6,657 nt of DNA from Thermoanaerobaculaceae bacterium (GCA_022865555.1 JALHTD010000537.1:1-6657); one strand, 5' to 3'. Positions 1 through 6,246 are shown, counted from the stretch's first letter. The notes: a model not told the origin generated them from the letters alone. Numbers and translations are program-made.

Positions 1-270
1 CACCCCCAGCAGCTCCAGGACCGCGGTGGCGGCAGCGTGGAGCATGGGGAGGCCGGGCGGCGCCTCGAGCAGGTTGCAGACCACGGCGCCCGTGAGCTCC
101 CCCGCGTGCTCCCAGACGCGCCCCTCCCGCACCGCAACCCTGGTGTGCGGGATGTCCAGCGCTTCGAGCCCCTCCTCGAACACCCGTGCCTGGTCGAGGA
201 CGTCGGCGGTGGAGGCGTCGGCGGCAGGATCCACCGCGCTGTGCGCGATCACCGCCCGCGCGAACTTCAC
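1..270 (-). CDS. ATP-grasp ligase, D-Ala-D-Ala ligase-like, second copy (5' part only)
   Basis: Only the first 90 codons are in the window; the rest lies beyond the left edge. I translated them by hand from the reverse complement. The start is a GTG (270-268) that overlaps the TGA of the preceding ligase gene in a GTGA arrangement, with a GAGGT ribosome-binding site 7 nt upstream (278-282), so translation is probably coupled. The residues VVCNLLEAPPG (63-73) followed by HAAATAVLELLGV (78-90) match the N-terminal subdomain of D-Ala-D-Ala-ligase-like ATP-grasp enzymes, where a VxNLxEG-type segment precedes an ALELLGIPYTG-type helix. It is therefore probably a paralogue of the next gene, joining an amino acid or peptide to an amine with ATP. 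The catalytic core is not visible, so substrate and activity cannot be judged. Family call is fairly secure from position plus motif; function is inferred. Confidence 0.72.
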   Translation of the reverse strand, partial: MKFARAVIAHSAVDPAADASTADVLDQARVFEEGLEALDIPHTRVAVREGRVWEHAGELTGAVVCNLLEAPPGLPMLHAAATAVLELLGV

Positions 271-1253
271 AGGCCGTACCTCGCGCGGGCCGACTCCACG
301 ATCGCGCCGATCAGCTCCCGGTAGTGGACACCGGCGAGTCGAGCCATGATCGGGAGGTCCGAGCGCACGTGGTTGAGCCCCGGCAAGGGGTTCACCTCGA
401 GAAAGTGAAGGATTCCGGCGGCGTCGCAGCGCAGGTCTACGCGTGCGCCGTCGCGGCAGCCCAAGGCGGCAAACACCGCGAGGGCCAGCTCCCGCGCCTG
501 CTCCGCCAGCGGGTCGTCCGCGAGCAAGCGGTAGGCGACGCGTTCCAGGTACTCCTCCTTGTTGAGGGCGGTGTAGGCCGCGGCCTCGGCCTTCCCGGTG
601 AACGAGACCTCCATCACGCCCAGCACGCGGGCCGTCGCACCGTGGCCGAGGACACCCACCGTCACCTCACGGCCCGAAAGGAACGCCTCCACGAGCACCG
701 GCTGACGGTACTGCTCGAGCATGGCCCGGCACGCGGCGATCAGCTCCTCGTGTCTCCTGACCAGCGAACGCTGGTTCACGCCCTTCGAGCTCCCCTCGGC
801 CAGTGGCTTGAGGAACAGCGGGACCGGCAGGTCCACCGCACGGGCCTCCTCCGGGGAGCCGACGACCGCGAACGGCGCGGTGGGAAGGCTATGGTCACGG
901 ACGATCCGCTTGGCCACCGCCTTGTCGAGGGTCACGGCACAGGTGAGCGGGTCGGCAAACGTGTAGGGTTGGTCGAAAAGCTCGCAGAGCGCGGGCACCT
1001 GGGCTTCCCTCGAGCGCCCCGAGACCCCCTCGCAGATGTTGAAGACGAGGTCCCAGTGCTCGCCGCCCACCAGGCGCCGGGAAAGTTCCCTTCCGCGGCC
1101 GATGCGCTCGACGCCGTGGCCCAGTTCGACCAACGCGCTCTCGAGTCCGGCGACGGTGTCCTCGCTGTCGAACTCCAGCACGTCGTCGGGAGCAAAGCCC
1201 GCCTCGAGATAGTCTTCCTTCAGGTCGCAGCAGAGCCCGACGGAGAGTCCCAT
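267..1253 (-). CDS. D-Ala-D-Ala ligase-like ATP-grasp ligase
   Basis: A 328-residue cytosolic ATP-grasp enzyme expected to form an amide bond through an acyl-phosphate intermediate. Visible landmarks: NICEG at 72-76 with GRSREAQ (79-85) where Ddl enzymes carry their HGxxGEDG signature; LFLKPLAEGSSKGV at 146-159, with K149 and S155 spaced as K144 and S150 of E. coli DdlB; VLVEAFLSGREVTVGVLG (186-203); a Tyr/Lys-rich loop YTALNKEEY (227-235); and the metal site R271, D273, E286, N288, spaced as R255, D257, E270, N272 of DdlB. The glycine-rich LLGGxSxERxVS motif that opens true Ddl proteins is absent; the N terminus instead reads DLKEDY (10-15) and EFDSED (27-32). It is thus probably not the cell-wall Ddl. 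It starts 4 nt after kamA with only a weak ribosome-binding site, suggesting translational coupling. A role in ligating the KamA product is inferred. Confidence 0.88.
   Translation of the reverse strand: MGLSVGLCCDLKEDYLEAGFAPDDVLEFDSEDTVAGLESALVELGHGVERIGRGRELSRRLVGGEHWDLVFNICEGVSGRSREAQVPALCELFDQPYTFADPLTCAVTLDKAVAKRIVRDHSLPTAPFAVVGSPEEARAVDLPVPLFLKPLAEGSSKGVNQRSLVRRHEELIAACRAMLEQYRQPVLVEAFLSGREVTVGVLGHGATARVLGVMEVSFTGKAEAAAYTALNKEEYLERVAYRLLADDPLAEQARELALAVFAALGCRDGARVDLRCDAAGILHFLEVNPLPGLNHVRSDLPIMARLAGVHYRELIGAIVESARARYGL
278..282 (-). promoter_or_regulatory. Ribosome-binding site for the second ATP-grasp gene
   Basis: GAGGT on the minus strand lies 7 nt before the GTG at 270. It supports that GTG start, which otherwise is only inferred from the GTGA overlap with the upstream stop codon. 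Confidence 0.6.
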
Positions 1254-1257
1254 CGTC

Positions 1258-2421
1258 TCAGGCGTGCTCGGCCGGGTCGACGTAGGAGTAGGCCTGGCCG
1301 GCCCAGTTGCGCAGGCTCACGTGGCCGTTCTGGTAGTCGAGGATGGTCTCGGCCTGGATCGGCACCTTGCCGCCGCCGCCCGGCGCGTCGATCACGTAGG
1401 TCGGCACCGCGTAGCCCGTTGTGTGGCCGCGCAGGCCGTTCATCAGCTCCATACCCCTGTGCACGCTGGTCCGCAGGTGGCCGGTGCCGACGACCGGATC
1501 GCACTGGTACAGGTAGTAGGGCCTCACCCGGACGCGAAGCAGTGCGTGAAAGAGGTCCTTGAGCGTCTGCACGTCGTCGTTCACGCCCCTCAGCAACACG
1601 GTCTGCGAGCCGAGCGGGATGCCGCCGTCGGCCAGCAGGTCGCAGGCGCGCGCCACCTCCGGGGTGATCTCGCGCGCGTGGCAGAAGTGCAGCGACAGCC
1701 AGACGCGGTGCTTGCGCAGCACGGCCACCAGCTCAGGGGTGACGCGCTGCGGGAGGAACGAAGGCACGCGCGAGCCGATGCGCAGGAACTCGATGTGCGG
1801 GATCGCCGAGAGGCGGCCCAGTAGGTCGTCCAGGCGGTCGTCGGACATCAGCAGCGGGTCGCCGCCCGAGAGCAGCACGTCGCGCACCTCGGTGTGCTGC
1901 TCGAGGTAGGCGACGATGGCGTCCACCCTTCGGGGGAGCGGATCCAGCCCGCCCTGGCTCACCAAGCGCGAGCGTGTGCAGTAGCGGCAGTACGCCGCGC
2001 AGGTGTCGAGAGCGAGGAGCAGGACGCGGTCCGGGTAGCGATGCACGAGGCCCGGCATCGGCGAGTCGTGATCCTCACCACAGGGGTCGGTCATGTCCCC
2101 GGGCCCGACGAGCAGCTCTTCCTCCCGCGGCACGACCTGCAGGCGGATCGGGCAGGAGGGGTCGTTGGGGTCGATGAGCTCCGCGAAGTGCGGGGTCACC
2201 GCCACTGCGAACTTCTCCTGCGACATGGCGAGGCCACGCCGCTCGGCACCGGTCAGCCGCAGCAACTGCTTGAATTGCTCTGGCTTGATGAAGCGGTGGT
2301 GCATCTGCCAGCGCCAGTCGTTCCAGCGCGCGCGGTCGTAGGACTCGCCGAAGATCCGGCAAATCTCTTCGCGCCGCGCGCTACGTTTCAGGGGATCGGC
2401 AGGTACTGTGTTTTCCTTCAT
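1258..2421 (-). CDS. kamA: KamA-family radical SAM aminomutase (probable lysine 2,3-aminomutase)
   Basis: A 387-residue radical-SAM, PLP-dependent aminomutase, expected to move the alpha-amino group of lysine to the beta carbon. The 4Fe-4S motif CxxxCxxC is C141, C145, C148; the next Arg, R150, corresponds to the carboxylate-binding R134 of clostridial lysine 2,3-aminomutase (LAM). The PLP lysine is K352 in PGGGGKVP. D308 and D345 match LAM D293 and D330, which bind the lysine side-chain amine; D308-D345 (37) and D345-K352 (7) reproduce LAM spacing exactly. Glutamate 2,3-aminomutases differ at these two positions. The N-terminal WNDWRWQMHHR (33-43) is also family-typical. The protein stops before the C-terminal LAM segment that carries the zinc cysteines, and the partner C268 is Asp (D283). 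The ATG has a strong GGAGG plus a nearer AGGAG. First gene of a minus-strand operon with two ATP-grasp ligases; this context and its length argue against EpmB. Confidence 0.93.
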   Translation of the reverse strand: MKENTVPADPLKRSARREEICRIFGESYDRARWNDWRWQMHHRFIKPEQFKQLLRLTGAERRGLAMSQEKFAVAVTPHFAELIDPNDPSCPIRLQVVPREEELLVGPGDMTDPCGEDHDSPMPGLVHRYPDRVLLLALDTCAAYCRYCTRSRLVSQGGLDPLPRRVDAIVAYLEQHTEVRDVLLSGGDPLLMSDDRLDDLLGRLSAIPHIEFLRIGSRVPSFLPQRVTPELVAVLRKHRVWLSLHFCHAREITPEVARACDLLADGGIPLGSQTVLLRGVNDDVQTLKDLFHALLRVRVRPYYLYQCDPVVGTGHLRTSVHRGMELMNGLRGHTTGYAVPTYVIDAPGGGGKVPIQAETILDYQNGHVSLRNWAGQAYSYVDPAEHA

Positions 2422-2773
2422 GGTCTCCTACCTCCGACAAAGGAGGTGTTGTGCTCGTGTGCCGGTTTTTCGGGCAGAGAGAGAGGGACCCAGACTCTCT
2501 ATAGCTTGGTGCTCTGTGGGCCACCCGGTTTGGGCCCGGCAAGATCGCCCCGAGGGCGGCGGGAGCATGGCTCTCGTCCCCTTAGGCCGGTGTCCCGCCA
2601 GAGCCTCGCCGCGGGGCGGGGGGTGCGCCGCAGGCTCCCGTGGCGAGCGATTCCGTGGTGGGAAAAGCAACCGCGGCCGCGCTCGGCGATACTTCAGGCG
2701 GGGCCGCGGGGAGAAGATTCACGCGGTGGGTACTACTTGGAGGCTGGTCGGATGAGACGTCCGTGTCCATCTC
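2422..2773 (-). other. Long structured 5' leader of kamA, no gene seen
   Basis: The stretch between the kamA promoter and its ATG would give a leader of about 350 nt. I find no credible protein gene. It is G+C-rich and holds several stems: a distal pair GAGCCT/AGGCTC (2601-2606 with 2632-2637); CGCCC-3 nt-GGGCG (2546-2558); an imperfect hairpin around CATG (2560-2576); an AG-repeat (2476-2485) that can pair with CTCTCT (2495-2500); and the stem over the ribosome-binding site (2430-2447). I compared it by eye with lysine riboswitch and T-box core motifs and saw neither. It may carry an unrecognised regulatory RNA; the transcript itself is inferred from the promoter. Confidence 0.45.
2430..2447 (-). 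promoter_or_regulatory. Hairpin sequestering the kamA ribosome-binding site
   Basis: On the kamA strand ACCTCC (2447-2442), a 6-nt loop TTTGTC and GGAGGT (2435-2430) form a perfect 6-bp stem. The 3' arm contains the GGAGG Shine-Dalgarno sequence 9 nt before the ATG. A second, shorter AGGAG (2429-2425) sits only 3 nt from the ATG and remains unpaired. The pairing is seen directly; that it controls translation is inferred. Confidence 0.55.
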
Positions 2774-2779
2774 GATTCA

Positions 2780-2807
2780 AAGATAAAGCACAAATCATAG
2801 TTGTCAA
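2780..2807 (-). promoter_or_regulatory. Sigma70-type promoter for kamA operon
   Basis: On the minus strand a perfect -35 box TTGACA (2807-2802) is followed, after 16 nt, by TATCTT (2785-2780), matching 4 of 6 positions of TATAAT. It lies in the only clearly AT-rich island (about 2765-2807) of an otherwise GC-rich divergent intergenic region, pointing toward kamA. Transcription would begin near 2773. Confidence 0.6.
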
Positions 2808-2822
2808 GGGGGGGCCTCCAGG

Positions 2823-3644
2823 ATGGCAACTCAAGCGCCCACACCTCCCGCGACGTCGCCCCCCGTATGGCATGCTGCGCCGGTGCCCGGCATCATCGTG
2901 TACGCGGACGAGCGCCTCGTCGCGCTCAACAAGCCCGCCGGCGTGAGCCTCGCGACCAGGCGGGCCGAGCCGCACGCGGCAGTCGCGCGTTTGCTCGCCG
3001 CGCTGCCGCACAACGAGCGCCTGCAACACGGTCTTGCAGCCGAAGACCTGCTCCTCGTGCATCGCCTCGATGTCGGCACCTCGGGGTTGGTGCTGCTGGC
3101 GAGAGACGCCGAGGTCCACCGCGACCTCGCGCGCGCCTTCGGCGAGCGCCACGTCGGCAAGCTCTACCTCGCGCTGGTCTGGGGGTGTCCCAGGCCGCGC
3201 GCGGGCCGCTGGGAGTGGCCGCTCGGCCCCGACCGCCGCGACCGACGCCGCATGCGCGTCGATCCCGGGGGCCGCCGCTCCGTGACGGACTACGAGGTGC
3301 TCGCCCGCGCGTCCCACGTCGCGCTCGTGCGCCTGCAGCCCGCGACCGGCCGCACACACCAGTTGCGCGTGCACCTCGCTCACGCCGGCCACCCGATCGT
3401 CGGCGACGACCTCTACGGGGGCCCGCGTCACCGTGGTATCCGCGACAAGGATCTGCGCGCGGTGCTGGCGCCGGCGCACCCCTTCCTGCACGCGTGGCGG
3501 CTCCACCTCCCCGCGACGACGTCCACCCCGGAGTTGGTGCTTGTCGCTCCGCTCCCTGATGATCTCGCCGCCGCCCTCGAGACCCTGGGCATACCGCCCG
3601 CGGCGCTCGGGCAGGAGCCATCCCGGAGCGGCGATCGGAGCTAG
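2823..3644 (+). CDS. RluA-family RNA pseudouridine synthase, no S4 domain
   Basis: A 273-residue enzyme that isomerises uridine to pseudouridine in rRNA or tRNA; the target site cannot be told from sequence. Motifs in order: IIVYADERLVALNKPAGV (24-41); the catalytic block LLLVHRLDVGTSGLVLLARD (76-95) with nucleophile D83 in HRLD; KLYLALVWG (113-121); and GRTHQLRVHLAHAGHPIVGDDLYGG (176-200), the RTHQLRVH motif of this family. The N-terminal 22 residues are Pro/Ala-rich and there is no S4 RNA-binding domain, so it resembles the short RluA-like group rather than RluC/RluD. The ATG has only a weak upstream G-run (2808-2814), so a slightly later start remains possible. The C-terminal tail past about 250 is poorly conserved. 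The gene lies 25 nt before the aldolase gene and probably is cotranscribed with it, without functional link. Confidence 0.9.
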   Translation: MATQAPTPPATSPPVWHAAPVPGIIVYADERLVALNKPAGVSLATRRAEPHAAVARLLAALPHNERLQHGLAAEDLLLVHRLDVGTSGLVLLARDAEVHRDLARAFGERHVGKLYLALVWGCPRPRAGRWEWPLGPDRRDRRRMRVDPGGRRSVTDYEVLARASHVALVRLQPATGRTHQLRVHLAHAGHPIVGDDLYGGPRHRGIRDKDLRAVLAPAHPFLHAWRLHLPATTSTPELVLVAPLPDDLAAALETLGIPPAALGQEPSRSGDRS

Positions 3645-3656
3645 AATGCCGGAGCT

Positions 3657-3663
3657 GGAGGAG
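3657..3663 (+). promoter_or_regulatory. Ribosome-binding site fixing the fbaB start
   Basis: GGAGGAG lies 6 nt before the ATG at 3670. It decides that start over the in-frame ATG at 3646, which has a weaker GGAG and would add eight residues not seen in E. coli FbaB. Confidence 0.7.
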
Positions 3664-3669
3664 ACCGTT

Positions 3670-4719
3670 ATGCTCGAGGCCATTCGCAGGCACCTCTCTG
3701 ACAAAGCGTTCCTGCTCGACTACACGTGCCAGGGCATCCCGAAGTCGATGCTTCACCTGCCCGGACCCGACTTCGTGGACCGGGTGCTGGCGCCTTCGGA
3801 CCGGCCGATCAACGTGCTGCGCAGTCTTTCGTGGCTGTTCGGCACCGGCCGGCTCGCAGGCACCGGCTACCTCTCGATCCTGCCAGTGGACCAGGGGATC
3901 GAGCACTCGGGCGCCGCCTCGTTCGCGCCCAACCCGGCGTACTTCGACCCCGAGAACATCGTCAAGCTCGCCGTCGAGGGCGGCTGCAACGCGGTCGCGT
4001 CAACGCTGGGGGTCCTCGGCGCTGTGGCCCGGCGGTACGCCCACAGGATCCCGTTCATCCTCAAGATCAACCACAACGAGACCCTCACCTACCCGCTCAC
4101 CCACGACCAGACGCTTTACGCCAACGTGGATCAGGCGTTCGACATGGGCGCGGCCGGGATCGGAGCCACCGTCTACTTCGGCTCCGCCGAGTCGCGCCGG
4201 CAGATCCAGGAGGTCTCGGAGGCGTTCGCCCACGCCCACGAGCTCGGCATGTTCACGGTGCTCTGGTGCTACCTGCGCAACTCTTCGTTCAAGAAGGACG
4301 GCGTCGACTACAGCGTCGCCGCCGATCTCACCGGGCAGGCCAACCACATCGGAGTCACAATCCAGACCGACATCATCAAGCAGAAGCAGCCCGAGAACAA
4401 CAACGGGTACAACGCGATCAAGTTCGGCCACACCAGCCCGCTCGTGTACGAGAAGCTTGCGTCCGAGAACCCCATCGAGTGGACGCGCTGGCAGGTCGCC
4501 AACTGCTACATGGGGCGCTCGGGAATGATCAACTCCGGGGGAGCCTCCGGCAAGAACGACCTCGCCCAGGCGGTGGTCACGGCGGTCATCAACAAGCGCG
4601 CCGGTGGCATGGGGCTGATCTCGGGCCGCAAGGCTTTCCAGAAGCCGATGGGGCAGGGCGTCGAACTCCTCAACGCGATTCAGGATGTCTACCTCTGCAA
4701 GGAGGTCACGGTCGCGTAG
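3670..4719 (+). CDS. fbaB: Class I fructose-bisphosphate aldolase, FbaB (DhnA/archaeal type)
   Basis: Reversibly cleaves fructose 1,6-bisphosphate to glyceraldehyde 3-phosphate and dihydroxyacetone phosphate in glycolysis and gluconeogenesis, through a Schiff base and without metal. The 349-residue product (E. coli FbaB is 350) matches the E. coli protein from memory over its whole length: GRLAGTGYLSILPVDQGIEHS (60-80), CNAVASTLGVLGAVARRYAHRIPF (106-129), NHNETLTYP (134-142), YLRNSSFKKDGVDYSVAADLTGQANH (201-226), INSGGA (287-292) and NKRAGGMGLISGRKAFQK (308-325). K237 in DIIKQK is the expected Schiff-base lysine, by analogy with the DIVK motif of archaeal class I aldolases. The Gly-rich segments near 289 and 315-320 are expected to bind substrate phosphate. 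No truncation or missing residue is seen. It follows the pseudouridine synthase gene by 25 nt, so it is probably transcribed from the same message. Confidence 0.97.
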   Translation: MLEAIRRHLSDKAFLLDYTCQGIPKSMLHLPGPDFVDRVLAPSDRPINVLRSLSWLFGTGRLAGTGYLSILPVDQGIEHSGAASFAPNPAYFDPENIVKLAVEGGCNAVASTLGVLGAVARRYAHRIPFILKINHNETLTYPLTHDQTLYANVDQAFDMGAAGIGATVYFGSAESRRQIQEVSEAFAHAHELGMFTVLWCYLRNSSFKKDGVDYSVAADLTGQANHIGVTIQTDIIKQKQPENNNGYNAIKFGHTSPLVYEKLASENPIEWTRWQVANCYMGRSGMINSGGASGKNDLAQAVVTAVINKRAGGMGLISGRKAFQKPMGQGVELLNAIQDVYLCKEVTVA

Positions 4720-4839
4720 CCGCAGCAAAAAACACTCACGGCCCCTGTCCGCTCTCCTCCTTGCCGACCTCTGGCACCTGCCGCCAGCCTCCGTGACCGG
4801 ATTGTGCTAGCTTTCACGCACCCGGGACCGCGCCTGCCG

Positions 4840-4865
4840 GAGGGCGCATCCCTCGCGGGAGGGGT
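4840..4865 (+). promoter_or_regulatory. Alternative hairpins over the tdh ribosome-binding site
   Basis: A CCCTC segment (4850-4854) can pair either with upstream GAGGG (4840-4844, loop CGCAT) or with the GAGGG inside the tdh Shine-Dalgarno sequence (4859-4863, loop GCGG). The second stem extends by a U-G and an A-U pair to 7 bp (4848-4854 with 4859-4865). The two forms exclude each other: the first leaves the ribosome-binding site open, the second closes it. Seen directly; a regulatory role is inferred. Confidence 0.4.
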
Positions 4866-4867
4866 CC

Positions 4868-5890
4868 ATGCTGCGCAAGCCTGTCGTGCTCATCACCGGC
4901 GCCGGCGGCGAGATCGGCCACGGCCTGATCACGCGCCTCGCCGAGGACGGCACCCACTCCGTCATTACCCTCGATGTGCGGCCGCTGGAGCCGGGCATCG
5001 CCAGGCTGGTGCAGCGCGAGTTCGTCGGTTCGATCCTGGATACCGACGTGCTCGAGCGCATCCTCTCCGAGTACGAGGTCGACCACGTCTTCCACCTCGC
5101 CGCTCTGCTCTCGACCCGCTCCGAGTTCACCCCGATGACGGCGCACCACGTCAACGTCGAGGGAACCATAAACCTGCTGGAGTTCGCCCAGAAACAGGGG
5201 GAGTCACACGGGCGACCCGTGGTGTTCATGTACCCCTCCTCGATCGCCGCCTACGGTCTGCCCGACGTGGAGAGCAAGATGCGCGTCGGCAGGGTCACCG
5301 AGAACGAGTGGACCAAACCGACCACGATGTACGGCTGCAACAAGCTCTACTGCGAGCACATGGGTCGTTACTACGCCAAGCGCTACAAGCAGCTCGCCGC
5401 CGAGACGCTCTCGGGCAAGGTGGACTTCCGTTCCCTTCGCTTCCCCGGTCTCATCTCGGCGGTCACCATACCCTCGGGCGGAACCTCGGACTACGCCCCC
5501 GAGATGATCCACGCCGTCGCCCAGGGAAAGCCCTACGCCTGCTTCGTGCGCCCCGACACGCGCATCCCGTTCATGGCGATGCCGGACGGGGTCGAGGCCC
5601 TGCTCAAGCTCGCCGCCGCACCCAAGGGGAACCTCAATCACACCGTCTACAACGTCGGCGCCTTCAACCCCTCCGCCGACGAGATCCGGCAGGTCGTCCT
5701 CGAGGCTTTCCCGGGCTCCGAGATCACGTACAGCGTGGACGTCAAGCGCCAGGGGATCGTAGACGCCTGGCCCGCCGACGTGGATGACACCGCGGCCCGC
5801 CGGGACTGGGGGTTCGCACCCCAGTACGATTTCAAGCGCGCCTTCTCGGAGTACCTGATCCCCACCATCCGGCGGCGCTACCAGAAGTAA
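4868..5890 (+). CDS. tdh: L-threonine 3-dehydrogenase, NAD-dependent epimerase (SDR) type
   Basis: A 340-residue extended short-chain dehydrogenase predicted to oxidise L-threonine to 2-amino-3-ketobutyrate with NAD+, the first step of threonine breakdown to glycine and acetyl-CoA. The nucleotide-binding GAGGEIG (11-17) fits GxxGxxG; VFHLAALLS (74-82) is the usual NAD-adjacent strand; the catalytic set is S124/S125 in YPSSIAAYG with Y155 and K159 in YGCNK. The specific signature is RFPGLISAVTIPSGGTSDYAPEMIHAVAQGK (191-221) followed by RPDTRIPFMAMPDGVEALLKL (228-248), characteristic of the UDP-galactose-epimerase-like threonine dehydrogenases of animals, trypanosomes and some bacteria, not the zinc-dependent E. 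coli Tdh. No kbl (2-amino-3-ketobutyrate CoA ligase) lies in the window. The ATG is supported by GGGAGGGG (4857-4864). Alternative: a related sugar-nucleotide epimerase, judged less likely. Confidence 0.9.
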   Translation: MLRKPVVLITGAGGEIGHGLITRLAEDGTHSVITLDVRPLEPGIARLVQREFVGSILDTDVLERILSEYEVDHVFHLAALLSTRSEFTPMTAHHVNVEGTINLLEFAQKQGESHGRPVVFMYPSSIAAYGLPDVESKMRVGRVTENEWTKPTTMYGCNKLYCEHMGRYYAKRYKQLAAETLSGKVDFRSLRFPGLISAVTIPSGGTSDYAPEMIHAVAQGKPYACFVRPDTRIPFMAMPDGVEALLKLAAAPKGNLNHTVYNVGAFNPSADEIRQVVLEAFPGSEITYSVDVKRQGIVDAWPADVDDTAARRDWGFAPQYDFKRAFSEYLIPTIRRRYQK

Positions 5891-5956
5891 TTTCTGCCTC
5901 TGTTCTGCAAGCGCGCTTTGTCTTGTCCCTCGTGCTCGCTGCCGGTTCCCCCTTTT

Positions 5957-5980
5957 TCCACCGCGTGGAGGCTTTGTTTT
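5957..5980 (+). terminator. Probable rho-independent terminator of tdh
   Basis: TCCAC (5957-5961), loop CGC and GTGGA (5965-5969) form a 5-bp stem, extendable by T-G pairs, followed by GGCTTTGTTTT. It stands 66 nt after the tdh stop in the right orientation. The stem is short and the T-run is interrupted, so it is only a moderate candidate. Confidence 0.4.
5970..5980 (+). repeat. Left arm of an 11-bp inverted repeat
   Basis: GGCTTTGTTTT is the exact reverse complement of AAAACAAAGCC at 6560-6570. Over 14 positions (5970-5983 against 6557-6570) 13 agree. Further inward, GGGTGCGGCC (6000-6009) matches the reverse complement of 6541-6552 apart from a 2-nt bulge. It overlaps the proposed tdh terminator tail. 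Confidence 0.5.
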
Positions 5981-5993
5981 GCCGGTCCCATGG

Positions 5994-6038
5994 GTGGCTG
6001 GGTGCGGCCTTGCGTCTCCCCAGCCACTGCGGCCGCAC
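5994..6038 (+). repeat. Two crossing 8-bp helices (pseudoknot or switch)
   Basis: GTGGCTGG (5994-6001) is complementary to CCAGCCAC (6020-6027), and GTGCGGCC (6002-6009) to GGCCGCAC (6031-6038). The helices cross each other. With no nucleotide between the two 5' arms a simultaneous pseudoknot would be strained, so alternative folds are also possible. Confidence 0.5.
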
Positions 6039-6246
6039 ACTCCTCCGCCCGCGACCGGAGGGCGCGATCCGCATCGGGGCCCCGCGGCGTTCGCGTGAAA
6101 CCGCGCCGCCGTCTCCCCACCGCGGCTCGCGCGTCCGGTACCCGCGGGCTGCGGAGAGATTTGCCACCCACGGCACCGGCATTTGAAGCCCCCCACCCTT
6201 CGGCTAGAGACACTGAAGCCGGGCCGAGATCACCTCGCGTCAGGAC

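Noticed and set aside
186..1562. Long plus-strand open frame of 458 codons
   Set aside because: Lies antisense to the ligase and kamA genes, which have clear family motifs; Arg-rich shadow of their GC-rich codons.
2439..2504. Plus-strand AAAGGAGGT followed by GTG and 17 codons
   Set aside because: The sequence is the complementary arm of the kamA SD hairpin; the tiny frame has no other support.
2428..2670. Minus-strand frame of 80 codons ending with TAG inside the kamA ribosome-binding site, suggestive of coupling
   Set aside because: It begins with TTG, has no Shine-Dalgarno sequence and no protein-like composition; the stop position is probably coincidence.
2582..2770. Minus-strand frame of 62 codons with an ATG just after the kamA promoter, a possible leaderless leader peptide
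   Set aside because: Low-complexity Pro/Ala/Ser sequence with no lysine residue and no ribosome-binding site, so a lysine-sensing attenuator peptide is not supported.
2422..2773. Lysine riboswitch or T-box in the kamA leader
   Set aside because: The conserved core words of either class were not found in the minus-sense leader; a phrase resembling part of a T-box at about 2724 is on the wrong strand and in the wrong order.
3646..3669. Upstream ATG for fbaB at 3646
   Set aside because: The ATG at 3670 has a better ribosome-binding site and gives 349 residues, matching the 350 of E. coli FbaB.
4772..4786. Sigma54-like TGGCAC upstream of tdh
   Set aside because: The -12 position reads CA instead of GC at the required 10-base spacing.
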